Assembly: GCA_037179335.1 (NCBI GenBank) | Contig: JAKZHN010000050.1 | Location: 1 to 64,000 of the forward strand | Reading direction: 5' to 3' | DNA from: Cyclaneusma minus | Lineage: Eukaryota > Ascomycota > Leotiomycetes > Marthamycetales > Marthamycetaceae | Length of the DNA: 64,000 nucleotides | Shown here: piece by piece, positions 46,894 through 58,502 of the stretch | Position numbering within the stretch: the stretch's first letter is position 1 | Layout: each line of letters starts with the position of its first letter | Notes under the pieces: model-generated | Database searches by the model: none | Seen by the model: the letters and a program-made list of their open reading frames with translations, nothing else | Told to the model about the DNA's origin: nothing | Program-made: the position numbers and the translations under genes

Positions 46894-47966
46894 GAGCTTA
46901 TATGCTAGTAATGCTTTCTGTGGTGCACACTCGAAATGACAAAATGCTGTGGAAACCGGATGGTTCTTGGATGCTCGTCGCCAGAAACTTCGAACTGGCA
47001 GTTTCAGTTCAGTTCAACCCTCAAACTGGGACTGATTTGACCTATTATTTTCAAAGCCTCCTCAGATACTGAATTTTGGCCTCATGTCCAAGACATCGAA
47101 TCTCAAGACAACAACTTGGACTTGGCTGCACATCTTCTGATCCCTCGGTCCTCGCGCAATCGGCACAACAACAATCACACCCCTCGGATGAACACAAGGT
47201 CTTCAAGCAACGCCAACAGACAACTTGCAGGATCAAAGAGGAAGATGGACATTGGTGATTTCTTTGATCTCAGCAGCCTCGGGAGCAACGGCAAGGACTT
47301 CTTCGACGGAGGAGGCAAACGGGGCGTGATGAGGATGGCCGGACATAGATACCAGGACGAGAACAGTGAGCCAGTCGTCAGCCGATGACTTGGCATTTTT
47401 GGCGAGACCTAGACTCTCGAGACAGAACCGGGTAGTTATTAGTTAATGAAACGATCGAAAAAATTGAAAAGCCTGTGCATGTATTAATGTCCGTTGGTTC
47501 CGTGTAAGCTATAGCGGAGAATTCCACAGCGCATTCCAAATTCGCAACGGTGTGTGTTCTATAAGGGAATGACACTTGCTCTATTGATTGATGACTGGTT
47601 TGGATGCCCTCGCTTCCGCGTGGCAGGATTGACGTAAAGTAATAGCAAAGACGAAAAGGGCGTTTCACGTGTGCTGAGGAGTCGCTGAAAGTGCGGTTTC
47701 TCCAGGCATGGTATTCTCAAGAGGCTGCCACGCTCTTATCAAAACCCCGGTCGTGGATAATCGGAACAGCCCGTGGCGGAGTAATATTGCACTCAGAATA
47801 AGCAACTTTTATGGGTCGAAGTGGTGCCGCAAGAGCATACGTGATTGGACATCCAACACACCCCTGCTACTAACAGCTAACCGCCGCAGCTTACCTCGTC
47901 CCTCAGTTTATGTTGTACAAACCCAAACCATCACCCTCATCCTTCCCACCACCCAATTCCCTCACC
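46894..47966. other. intergenic upstream of the P450 gene
   Basis: Short frames only. At 46,990-47,035 a stretch (gaactggcagtttcagttca...caaactgggactgatt) resembles the subterminal repeats of the nested hAT element at 20.73 kb and may be a fragment of it. The region next to 47,966 is C-rich and is likely the 5' UTR of the P450 gene. Confidence 0.4.
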
Positions 47967-49806
47967 ATGGGATTTCTATCCAGCTTCGGCGGCCCATTGC
48001 TACTGGCCCTAGCCGGATACTTCCTCCTCAGCTTCCTCCGCAACCGTCTCACAATCCACCGCCTCAAGAAACAGCACAAGTGCCAACCACCCCCCGCCTA
48101 CCCACACACCGACCCCCTCTTCGGCAGCGACCTCTTCCGTCTCAACACCTCCAACGCCAAAAACTTCAAATCCCTCTCCGGCTGGACAAACCACTACAAG
48201 CGCCCGGCAAAACCTTCTCCGCCATCTCTCAAGGCTCGCCACAAATCTGCACCATCAATGCCGCAAACCTGCAAGCAATCACGACCACAAATTTCAAAGA
48301 CTATGGCTTCCAACCCATGAGACGAAATGCCACGCTTCCGTTTCTGGGAGAGGGTGTTTTTACTATGGATGGGCCTTTTTGGGAACATTCGAGAGCGCTC
48401 CTGAGACCGACGTTTAGCAGGACGAATATTGCTAACTTGCCGGCTTTTGAGGCGAATTTGCAGAAGTTCTTTTATGCGCTTCCGACTGATGGGTCGACTG
48501 TTGATTTGAAGCCGCTGTTGTGCAAATTAGTGCGTCATCTCATATCTAAGTGTTTTTGTTCAAGTTCCATACATACCTATCACCTGACCTCTGCTTCTGT
48601 TTTCTATTTCTCATCTCTGATTTCTGTCAAGTTCATCGACACATCAACGCAATTCCTCTTCGGCAAATCCATGAGAATCCTTGACGCCGAAGAACCACAG
48701 CGCTCCCAAGAATTCCTCGATGCTTTCCATTACGCACAAATGGGCACAGGAAAACGCTTCCAACTTGGCAAACTAGCTTTCCTGTACCGTGACAAGAAAT
48801 ACTACGAATCCATCAAGATAGCTCATGCATTCGCCGACTACTATGTTGATAAAGCACTTGAATATCGGAAGAAGCTTCTTGCTGAGATAAACCAGAAGAC
48901 TGAGAGTGTGTTGGATGAAGATGTTCCGGGGAGAAAGGTGGTGTTACTGGAAGATATGGCTATGGAATCTGACAATCGCGAGGAGTTGAGGAATCAGATC
49001 TTGCATGGTAAAAAGCAGCCCCTGGATTCCATTACCACGAACGTCTTATAAGCACGAACTTTGCGCGATTTGGTGCGGACGGAAGCTGACATCATTGTCT
49101 AAACAGTCTTTCTCGCAGGCCACGAATCAAGCGCCATCACCATCGGAAACGCCATCTTCCAACTGTGCCGCCACCCCAAGAAATGGGCCAACTTACGAGC
49201 AGAAGTCCTAGTTCTCGGTGACGCACCTCTAACTCTTGAGCGCCTGAAAAGCCTGACCTACATTTCCCAAGTAGTGAAAGAAAGTGCGTATCCCATCCAT
49301 GCCTTACTCACGTCTCCTTCTCTATCTTCCCATCTTCTTCAACAACCCACTCCAAACATCCAATTAACAAAATCACCACAGCACTGCGCCTCTACCCCGT
49401 CGCCAGCGGCGCCTCCCGCTACACCTACAACAACACCGTCCTCCCCACGGGCGGCGGCCCATTCCACACCTCCCCCATGTTCGTCCCCCGCGGCACCATC
49501 ATCAGCACCTCCATCTACGCCCTGCACCGTCTCGCCCCCTGCTACCAACCCGACCCCGAAACCTTCCGTCCAGAGCGCTGGACGAGAGACTTTAATCCTG
49601 GAGTCAGCTACCAGCCATTTGGCTGGGGGGTTCGCACATGTCCAGCGAAGAACCTGGCCGAGATAGAAATTGAGTATGTGCTGGCGAGGATGGCACAAAG
49701 GTATGAGAGGGTGAAGTGTAGAGATGAGGTGCAGGAGTGGGTGGAGGAGTTGAGGGTTAGTACGAGTAGCAGGAATGGGACGAAGGTTGGGTTGATTGCT
49801 GGGTGA
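47967..49806 (+). CDS. cytochrome P450 (CYP52-like), with one-base frameshift
   Basis: Microsomal haem-thiolate monooxygenase. CYP52-type enzymes typically hydroxylate alkanes or fatty acids; the substrate here is inferred only. Exons 47,967-48,529, 48,632-49,007, 49,107-49,283 and 49,382-49,806. The start gives an N-terminal membrane anchor (residues 9-24), followed by basic residues. Recognisable P450 parts are: the conserved WEHSRALLRP segment; the I-helix (FLAGHESSAIT); the K-helix E-x-x-R (E-T-L-R) created across an exon junction; FRPERW; and the haem loop FGWGVRTCPAKNLA with its cysteine ligand. Near 48,200-48,206 (around codon 79) the N-terminal frame and the rest of the protein differ by one base, which is the only break. 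Corrected length would be about 513 residues, normal for the family. Either a recent pseudogene or an assembly error. Confidence 0.85.
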
Positions 49807-51187
49807 GGTGGTGGTGGGATCATCGGATGGTTGGGATTGGATGCTGGGTTGGAATAAAGATGATTCGTTGTGTGTAGGGGCATGCTTGATGTTTAGCTAC
49901 GTCTGATCATATTCCAGGTAGTCGAATGTCATAAGTCGTATTGGGGAAGTGGAGGTGTTGGAAAGTGTTGCACATCCACCTCAGTCGTATAAAGTCATGG
50001 AAGGAGGCCGACGATTGAAATTTATGTCAGACAGGACGCCAAAGAGAATGGCTATCCAGCGCATGCAGAACCATCGAACACAGTCAAGATTTGCGGTCGT
50101 GGTGGCCAAACACGATTCCTTGGGTAAGGGTAGTCCATGGTGAAGAGGGAGGGGGCCGATCCGTCGATACGCAACAAAACCAAGACCAACTCAAATCTGG
50201 GCCTCTGATTCGCCCAAAAATATTCTCGCTACAGTTTTTTGAGAATTCCACGCCAATTTCCGAGAGACTGTTCAGCCATCGACAGGCGCGCAGAGGATTT
50301 GGGGATTTTGCGTTGGAGCGAGAGGGTCAATGCCAAGCCGCATGCATCCGCCCCCACCCTGACCTTCTCCCAACTCCACAACCACCACCATCTCAACCTA
50401 AGTATTTGTACAAATTTTTAAAAACCAGTAACGACGAATTAGTCATCGCTTTTGGTGCGCACTCGAATTATTCCAAGTTCTCGATCGCCGTCTGTCGAAA
50501 ACCCCAAGTGAACTGGCGCTCGGAAGCGGGTCGCGCCGTGAAACCTTCCCCGTCACAGCCTGGTCTCGGAATAGCTTCGCCATGCTTCAGCATTGTAACA
50601 AGCCACCATTTCCTCTCATCTCCGACCAGATTCGAGACTCCTCATCACCCAGTGCCTCCACACGGTGCAGTCGCCTCCAACTTCTCTGATTCCCATGGCC
50701 AATCTTTCAAGCTTTTGAGGCCAAGTCCAGCCAAGCACTCACAAAGTGCAGACACTGGCGCTTCGTCAGACACGGCCGCCTCTCGCACCACATTGGTACT
50801 ATTCCAGTCATCTCGAGGTTCCATAATCCCGCGGTTTATATACATCCGTGCATCACGCAGGATCTACCTCTGGGGTCCATAGAAGAAGCATGATCTAGGC
50901 CCGCATTTCTTTTCCTCGAACACTCAGTCCAGACTCTCTCAGTAGTCTGGCATTTCTCCATCGTGATTCTTCTCTTCTCTCTACACTAGCCAGCCAAGAC
51001 CTTCATTGTTTCTCCAACATTCGTGCTGGTCACTCTCTTTCGATTCTCTCACGGCTGGTCTGCTGCTTTCTTTTGCCCTTTGTAGCCGTTGACGGTTTTC
51101 TTAATCGCTGGACGACTCACGACGAACGAGTCTCCGAATAGCCGCCTTTCTTTAACATCAAACCTTCTTTTCTTCAATACTTCCAAG
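49807..51187. other. intergenic; promoter and leader of the Ser/Ala-rich protein gene
   Basis: Contains a 263-codon plus-strand frame at 50,091-50,882 with Ser/Pro-rich, featureless translation and no good start; I do not call it. From about 50,890 to 51,187 the sequence is strongly pyrimidine-rich (tctctctacac, ttctctcacggctgg), typical of a fungal 5' UTR. Confidence 0.5.
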
Positions 51188-52273
51188 ATGCACAAATTCG
51201 TCCCCTCCGCCCTCCTAATAGCAAGTTTCTCTGCCCTCTCACTAGTACGTTATGACATCCTTCTGATCTCCTGCTCATTACAAGCCGATGTTCCCTCAAT
51301 CTTCATTATCGTCGCCCTCCACATACCAACACTCCCATCGCCTTCTCATCACCATACCCATCACCCACCCACCCCCATCTAACCTCCCTCCCCAGGCCCT
51401 CCCCCACGGCGGATTCGACCCCTTCGCAGCCTTCGACGGCCACAACCACAACGACAATAACAACGATGACTCGGGTCTCCTAACCGGCTTGGAATCCCAA
51501 CTCGGCGCCCTCGAAAACCAGCTCGGCGCACTCGAAGGCCAAAAGGCCGCCCAACCTAGCATAATAATCATCAACCCTGAAGGCGCCGCGCCCCAGCCTT
51601 CCGTGCTTGTTGTTACCGAGACCCAGGTTGCGACGCCAGCCGTTACGACGGTTGCTGCGAGTAGTGTGGCTGCTGTTGGGAGTGGGGGTGCTGTGTGAGT
51701 TGATTTCCTTTTAACGGTTTCGGAGGCGGGAGGATGGACAGATGGATGAGAAGGTGGACGAGAGAGTAAAGACAGATTTGCTAATGGCTGTGGATTGAAA
51801 TAGGGAACAGTTGAGTTTTGTGACGACTACGGTATTCGCAAGTGGCGCGCCACCCACAGTCACTGTTTCGGCACTGGCAGAGACGATCACGCAGATGATG
51901 ACTGTGACCGAGACAGCTGGTGGTGCTTGCGTAAGTCCTCTCTCTCCCCATTCCACTGTCCCCATTTCCTTTTCTATATGCTGACGATCCATAGGACGCC
52001 GCTTCCACCTCAGCAGTTGCTTTGTCGTCTTCTGCAGTCGTCTCGTCACCGGCAGTGGCCTCCTCGTCAGCAGCAGCAACGACTTCAGCAGCGGTTTCAT
52101 CGGTAACCTCAGCAGCCGCATCTTCAGTCATCACTTCAGCAGCCGTGTCATCGATAACATCAGTAGCGCAAGCACAAGTGCAGAACAGTGAAGCTGTTGA
52201 TATCAGCACGTTCTCGCTGGCCAGTATCCTGACCCTGGGCAACTTGGCGGCTCAGGTGACTGGGAGCGCATAA
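51188..52273 (+). CDS. secreted Ser/Ala/Thr-rich cell-surface protein candidate
   Basis: Four exons: 51,188-51,244, 51,396-51,694, 51,804-51,930 and 51,995-52,273, joining to 253 residues with standard donors (GTACGT, GTGAGT, GTAAGT). Exon 1 encodes almost exactly a signal peptide (MHKFVPSALLIASFSALSL). The mature protein starts His/Gly/Asp/Asn-rich (residues 20-42), then has a repeated segment (LESQLGALENQLGALEGQ) and a Val/Thr-rich region. The last exon is a Ser/Ala/Val-rich low-complexity stretch likely to be O-glycosylated. The C-terminus (FSLASILTLGNLAAQVTGSA) is moderately hydrophobic; a GPI site is possible but not clear. Single internal Cys at the exon 3 end. Wall or surface location is inferred from composition; no known domain. 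Confidence 0.75.
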
Positions 52274-52945
52274 GAGAGGCCAAAGGAAGGGTCTTGGGTA
52301 TGGATTGGGATATGGCGTTGTTGCGATGGGTTTTTCGGGAGGAAATGGGAGGGGATTGGTAATGGGAGTGGTGGTGTGTGCTGTGTAAGATGAGTTTCGT
52401 TTCGCTGGGCGGCCTTCTGTAGACTTGTCGACAAATACCAAGATGAATTGATGTCTACGTATTATTGTTAGTGGAGTGCTTGTCCGCTTGTCCGCCCCGA
52501 AGGCTTGTAGTGCATTGAGTTCGACGGATAGCTTGAACGTAAGTTAGCAAGGTTCATAGATCTAAGTTCCACATTTTCTTCTGATTAGAAATCCTGAGAT
52601 ATGAGAACTCACCACAAGTAGGCAGATAGAAGACGTTGCAGTACTCCCCCTTGGGACTCGGGGGCAATGCCGATGACAGGCATGAGGGAAGAGTTGCAGC
52701 TAAGTGACTGGAAGTCAGCACAATGATGCCTGCATAGTAAAGTGAGGGATAGTGCTCGAGAGTTCTTCTTTCATCAGGATATGTAAGAATGAATATCACC
52801 CGCTCGTCACGTATAGCGACCCCGGCGAGGGTGCCACGAAAACGAGGTCAATCGCAAATTATATCATCACATGAAAATACAGCGGGAAGAACAGACTGAA
52901 ACTCACAGTAGAAGATATTGATGGGGCACGGCGCACTGCCGGCAA
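52274..52945. other. intergenic between the surface-protein gene and RPP1
   Basis: 3' regions of two convergent genes. A short minus-strand frame (52,554-52,799) has no supporting features. Confidence 0.5.
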
Positions 52946-54029
52946 TCACTTTGTTGTAGGGTCGGCAGCTGCTTGGTTCGGCCCCGTCTCTACTCCTTCC
53001 ATCGCCCTCGCAGCCTCTAGTCGCATCTTCTTGGCCTGCCTCTTGCTTATCGGCGGGTTCTCACCCGTTGTACCCTCCATATTCGGTGTACCGGGTGCCC
53101 CCTTCCTCTTCCCACCCGCCGTATTCCCCTTCCCCTTTGCATTCTGCTGATTCTTCGCACCTCCCTTCCCCTTACTTTTCTCCTTCGCCTCAGCCGCAGC
53201 AGGGTCCTTGACAGCGGTGCTCTCTCCACCATCAAAAACATCAATCACCCCCTTAAACGCCCTCCTCTTCATCCCCTCATTAACAACCACCAACCTCGGC
53301 CCCTGTCCAATCGCCTCCATCCCCTTCTCCTGCCCCAGTCCCCAAACCTGCAACAAATTTACCACATCCGCCGGGGCCCTGCACCCCAACACGCTTTTCG
53401 CCTCACTGCTCACAATAATCCCTCTCCCCCTCGTAGCCCTAATAATCGCCAGCGTATTACTGATCGCATTTCTTCTCGCATTCGCATCAGCGTTTCCAAT
53501 AGCTTGGGAATAGCAGATTTCGAAACGAATACCGCGGTTTACGGCTGTCATCAATGGCTTGGGTCGGAAGAAAAAGGGGAAGCGTTGCGTGAGGTCGAGG
53601 GAGATTATGGAGTGCTCGGATTGCGCGAGGCAGGCGGAGAGGAAGGCTTTTTCGGTGGTGGGGCGCAGAGCGAGGATGTCGTAGGCGGGGGCGAGGGAGG
53701 AGAGGCGGTGATTTTGGGAGGGGTCGGAGATGGTGAAGGTGCAGCGGCGGAGGATGGTGGTTTTGGGGGGGATGGCGAAGGGGAGGGGTGAGGGGATCGG
53801 GTTGATGTTTTTTGTGGGCGCAACGCCGTTGATGTTGTGGTTGAGGGCGAGGACGTTGTAGCCGACTGTGTAATACCGTTAGCCACTATATTTATTGAAA
53901 GACTGGATTATAGACTGAAAGGTAAATCAATATTGGAGTGGAAGACTTGCGCTCGTCGAGGAAGGCTATGGTTCTTTGCAGGCCTGGGTTACCATCTGGC
54001 GTCCAGGGAACATTGAGGTCGTAGAGCAT
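52946..54029 (-). CDS. RPP1: RNase P / RNase MRP subunit p30 (Rpp1-like)
   Basis: Protein subunit of nuclear RNase P and MRP, needed for tRNA 5' processing and rRNA processing; folds as a TIM barrel related to PHP phosphoesterases. Exons 54,029-53,951 and 53,865-52,946 give 332 residues. The N-terminus MLYDLNVPWTPDG and the segments GYNVLALNHNING, RGIRFEICYSQAI and SSEAKSVLGCRAPADVVNLL are the familiar Rpp30 landmarks. The 85-nt intron starts GCAAGT and ends CAG: a GC-AG intron. Only this junction restores the expected Leu-Asp-Glu-Leu-Gly-Tyr sequence. The last 110 residues are a low-complexity Lys/Gly/Ala-rich tail with a basic KRQAKKMR motif, longer than in yeast. Divergent from casein kinase II alpha, with 486 bp between start codons. 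Confidence 0.92.
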
Positions 54030-54515
54030 TTTGAATTAGACTTGAAGCTTCTTTCAGCATCGCTGGCTTCCACGTGCGACCAAAGGTGGGTTGTGAATAT
54101 TTATCGGCGACGTTCATGTTCTTCACAAATTGGTGAAGTCGCGAATTTCAGTAATCGCGACTGGCCTATCTCGCATTCGTATTGGCTGTGCCTGCCTCAA
54201 GTGTCAGGCAACTAGCTCCGGCCCCCACCGCTTTTCAAGCTTCGGCGGACCTTTCGCTTGACGACGACGACGAGGGGCATGAGGCTGCACTACCCACTCT
54301 CGACCGTCACACGCCAGACAAAACATACATCCACGGAGCATCTCTTTACCTGATCGCTCACCGCCCACGGCTGAGCGAATTCCGGCTCGACCGCCGCCCA
54401 AGCCGCACTCTTCGAGACTCGCCCGCCCTCTCCGCGGTCCAGGCGAGAGCTGTGAACCTGAACCAAGGTCGATCCACTGCCTGCTCAAGCTGCGCCGTGC
54501 CGGCCAGTTGCAAAG
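54030..54515. promoter_or_regulatory. divergent promoter shared by RPP1 and CKA1
   Basis: The 486 bp between two start codons facing away from each other must hold the regulatory sequence and 5' UTRs of both genes. No consensus TATA box is apparent. A tcgcgaatttcagtaatcgcga palindrome-like stretch near 54,138-54,160 is the most structured part. The C/G-rich right half is probably the CKA1 leader. Confidence 0.6.
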
Positions 54516-55904
54516 ATGGCGCGCGTCTATGCTACCGTCAACCAGGAGATGCCCCGCTCCTACTGGGACTACGACAGCGTCAACATCACCTGGGGCGTGC
54601 TCGAGAACTACGAGGTGGTCCGCAAAATCGGTACGTCTGCTGCTGCTGCGTCCCCGCCCATTTCACATCGCGCAGTCCCGACTAACCTGAAACCGCCATC
54701 ATAGGACGCGGAAAGTACTCGGAGGTCTTCGAAGGCATCAACGTCGCCAACTACCAGAAGTGCGTCATCAAGGTGCTGAAGCCGGTCAAGAAGAAGAAGA
54801 TCAAGCGCGAGATCAAGATTCTGCAGAATCTCTCGGGCGGGCCGAACATCGTGGCTCTGCTCGATGTTGTTCGAGACAGTCAAGTAAATCAATCCCTCAA
54901 GCCCTACGATGTGTTCCCAGCCCATGGAGAGCGTAGTCGCCCGGGCAAGCGCCCCAACACTAACCTCGTCGATGGCTATGTCCCCTCAGATAATGAGACC
55001 GACGACTCATTCCTTATGCAGAGCAAGACCCCCTCCCTGATATTCGAATACGTCAACAACACCGACTTCCGCTCGCTCTACCCCAAATTCGTCGACTACG
55101 ATGTCCGCTACTACATCTTCGAGCTGCTCAAGGTATATGGCTTCTAGTGAGGGATTGGGAGGGTATCACGCTGATGTTGTGTTAGGCACTGGACTTCTGC
55201 CACTCGAAGGGCATTATGCACCGTGACGTGAAGCCCCACAACGTCATGATCGACCACGAGAACCGCAAAGTACGTATCTTTATGCTGACAAGACTATAGA
55301 CACTAACCGCCTTCTAGTTGCGCCTTATCGACTGGGGTCTCGCCGAATTCTACCACCAAGGCACCGAATACAACGTCCGTGTAGCATCTCGTTATTTCAA
55401 AGGCCCCGAGCTCCTGGTCGACTTCCAAGAATATGACTACTCGCTCGACATGTGGTCCCTGGGCGCCATGTTCGCATCGATGATCTTCCGCAAGGAACCG
55501 TTCTTCCACGGCAACAGCAACTCGGATCAGCTCGTCAAGATCGCCAAGGTTCTTGGCACTGAGGATCTCTTCGACTACCTTGACAAGTACGAGATTGAGC
55601 TGGACAACCAGTATGATGACATTCTTGGTCGCTTCCCCAAGAAGAGCTGGCACAGCTTTGTCACGTCAGAGAATCAGCGCTTCGTCAGCAATGAGAGCAT
55701 CGACTTCCTGGACAAGCTGTTGAGATATGACCACCAGGTACGTATCTGCGACTTCAATTCGAGTTCAAACATGTATCAGCCTTCCGTCTTGCTATGCTAA
55801 CAGGAAAATAGGACCGCTTGACCGCGAAAGAGGCTATGGCTCACCCCTATTTCGCCCCCGTACGAGCGAACGAGGCGAACAACACTCCCGGTCCCCACTC
55901 TTGA
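54516..55904 (+). CDS. CKA1: casein kinase II catalytic subunit alpha
   Basis: Acidophilic Ser/Thr protein kinase of nucleus and cytosol. Six exons: 54,516-54,630, 54,705-54,883, 55,022-55,132, 55,186-55,269, 55,318-55,737 and 55,812-55,904; 333 residues, the normal family length. Visible kinase motifs are: the Gly-rich loop (IGRGKYSEVFEG); the catalytic lysine in CVIKVLKP; the CK2-specific basic cluster KKKKIKREIKIL; the catalytic loop MHRDVKPHNVMID; and DWG (LIDWGLAEFYH), which replaces the usual DFG in CK2. SRYFKGPELLVD follows in the activation segment. Intron 2 (54,884-55,021) is 138 nt and has no in-frame stop, so an unspliced message would insert 46 residues after RDSQ. Known CK2 alpha proteins join directly to SKTPSLIFEYVNN, which supports splicing. 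Confidence 0.96.
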
Positions 55905-56770
55905 GTTTCGAGCGCCTTCAATCAGCGAAAGAAAAACACCAGACCGAATTTTAGAATTCACCGAGACTCGCTCATCGTCATCTGTTTGTAGTTCAGTCCT
56001 CCCAGCCAGCCAATTATTTTCAAATTCCCCTGGCCGACTGCAACGTGACAACTTCGGGCGAAATACGCATGCCCCAAACCCCGCAGGACCTCCTGAATCA
56101 ACATCCCCAAAAAGCCACGATGCCGCCGATCAAAAGCTCCAGGGCGTAGGGCATCCATAGGACAAAATTCCAGACTTCATTCAATTCCACCAAAGACACG
56201 AATCCGGGTTCACGGGCGGGCGTTCTCTTGACTCTTGAGCAAATTCATTCTCACGACGCGACTGCATGCTGCGTTTGCGCAATTTGGCGCAATGATGCAT
56301 ATTCCCTCCTCCTTTCCTTTTTTGCCTCGGGCGCTTCTGTGCTCATTGTTGGACGTAATTCGATTCCGTGCTTTTGCGGGAGTAATTGCTTGTAGATAAT
56401 CCATTGAATGCGCATTAGAGCCGGTGGTCGGGTGGTCTGGTGGGTTGGCCAAAGTTAGCGAGGTGGATGGGATTGGGTTGCATGGGTGGGTTGGGAGATG
56501 GTTGAAACAGTGGTTGCGGCTAGGTGCCAGGTTCCTAACTTGAAGGGGACATGGGACTTAGGGGCAATGTGAGCGATTACTTCTTTTTGAGCCCGAAAAG
56601 TTCGCAATGCACGTGAAGGCCATGTGACTGCTGTGAGATGATCTGTATGATGGCTGTGGGGTCGGTATGGAGCTGGACGACTAGGAGGCGTGTCCCGTGA
56701 CTTGTTACATGAAAGAGGTGTGTTACGGCAGCTAAGTGTCTAACTGCTTGAGAGTTGTGACACCCACTAC
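55905..56770. other. downstream of CKA1, start of the repeat array region
   Basis: CKA1 3' UTR followed by unassigned sequence. No gene. Unit-like sequence of the tandem array becomes recognisable at about 56,760. Confidence 0.5.
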
Positions 56771-58174
56771 TATATAAGCCTGCACGAAACCCACTTTCTT
56801 GTTCCCTTAAGCAACGATTGGCGGAATTCCACGAGACATGGCAAAAGACTCGGAGAGCACCCAGACCTAAAAACACCAAGTTTGTAGAGCAATACCTAGT
56901 GACTGCGGCTTCTCGAACTTTAGTCAAACGCTAGCTGCGCTTGAGTTCTAACTTTGAAACTCCCGGGGTGAAGCACGGCAACCAACGATAGTAGGGCATT
57001 AGTTCGACAGCAAGAAACCTCCACCACAGCAAGTCTTATTACTCGATACCTGTCAGCCTCCGTTTCTTTCTCAGCCGTCCAATTCATGGTCCTGACTAAG
57101 CACCTAGGTATGTTCCTACGAAATATAAAAGCTTCCCTGAGTTCCTGATGCTTTTGTTTCCTCAAGCACCGCATTCCAGTGTGGATTACCTTTATGACCT
57201 GCGATCATAACCACTGTAACTCCTCCAAACCTACCTCAAGTATGAAAGTCCTCGAATTCCATGACTGTCGCAGTCTCTGCTCGTAATGACCGTTTTCGAA
57301 TGTTTTCTATCGAGCACGCTGACTGAGGTAATGGGTGGGAACTGACGACAATAGAACTTCAATGGTGAAAGCAGGAAGGCGAACCGGCGGCAGACCCTCT
57401 GTGCTCGATGCTTACCTTACTCCCTTTGTGTTTCAAGTTTTTAGCTGTCCAGAACTCCAGATCAAACCTCGAGGTTCTGATTGTCTATATGAGATGCATC
57501 ACGTCCTTGAAATCTCGTGTTTAGTACAATTCTTTCGCACCGCTGAGCGCTTGGGAGTCAGGTCGTAACTACTTGTTGTCCTCCTTCATTCGAAAGGACG
57601 GCAGAGCTAGCATTTGACAGCAACAAAGGTCCTCAACAGCAGCGCTTCATATTTCTCTCGCCCACCCAGCTGGAGGCATGATTAGGTAAGCATCTACGGG
57701 CCTCTAGGTATATAAGCTTCCTTGGAATCCAGATTATTTGTTTCCCAAGTCTGTTATATCGTTTTCTCGATGAACACGCTGAACATGGCGAGAGAAAACA
57801 GCAAAGCTTCAAAAATACTAAGTTTCCCAAGCCAGACAGCCGGCTGCTGGTCTTTCTGCTCGAAGTACGTCTACCAACCACCTCGGATCTTGGTCTGGAG
57901 TTTGAGTTGAAGAATGTTGGATGACACTGACAGCACATATGGTATTTGACAGCAAGAACCCTCCTCGATAGTAGCCCTTCTTCGCAACACCAGCCGGAGC
58001 GATAGTACACCTTGGCAGCGCGCCTTCCTATCTTCCAAATGCGCAACCTATGGTCCTGACTTCTATATAAACTTTCATGGACTCCAGTTCGATTAGTTCT
58101 CCAGAGCAACCTTGGATGAAAAAGAAATGGACGGAATACGACCTAAGAGAAGCTAAGCTGGTCATACTAAGTAC

Positions 58175-58502
58175 TCAATTCTGAGTATCCGGACCTTCTC
58201 GTTCCAGGCGAATGCGGAACTTCAGCTTGGACCTTGAGCTCATTTTCGAGGTGGAGGGTGCTGGATGACATTCAAGGCATGTGAAGCTACCAGCGGTGAC
58301 GAACTCGATCGACGGCAACCAAGCTTTCACGACAACAGTAGCATTTCTTAACGGCAGAAACACATAATGCGCAGCAGCACCGTTCACTCTTGGTTTTTCC
58401 ATCACCATATTGACCCAAACAAAACCACTTCCAACATACTTGTATCCGGGATCCCAATTTTTGACCATGACTTGTCCCTGCATTTCCCTGTTTTGGCACC
58501 AT
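58175..58502 (-). CDS. possible small ORF in one array unit
   Basis: Downstream of the minus-strand TATA-like motif at 58,565, two overlapping frames open: one from ATG 58,502 (71 codons) and one from ATG 58,483 (102 codons, containing KNWDPGYKYVGSGFVWVNMV and a CLECHP segment). Related nucleotide sequence is present in neighbouring units (for example gtcatggtcaaaaattggga against gtcatgaccaagaattgaga at 59.07 kb). The frame is interrupted there, so coding is doubtful. Start choice is open. Confidence 0.2.

Noticed and set aside
46990..47040. Fragment resembling the nested hAT element
   Set aside because: The similarity is short and low-complexity (aaactgg/ttcagttc repeats); not enough to call an element.
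47708..48200. N-terminal part of the long 447-codon frame entering the P450
   Set aside because: Its sequence is Pro/Arg/His-rich nonsense. The true P450 N-terminus with its membrane anchor is in the neighbouring frame from 47,967.
50091..50882. 263-codon plus-strand frame
   Set aside because: Ser/Pro-rich without domain, signal or splice structure; it lies in the promoter/leader region of the gene at 51,188.
53605..53886. Minus-strand Pro/Ser/Thr-rich frame inside RPP1
   Set aside because: Alternative frame of RPP1 exon 2; the RPP1 frame has the family motifs.
57633..58109. 158-codon minus-strand frame in the array
   Set aside because: Runs through a TATA-like motif and the spaced motif cluster; related units are broken in this frame, so coding is unlikely.
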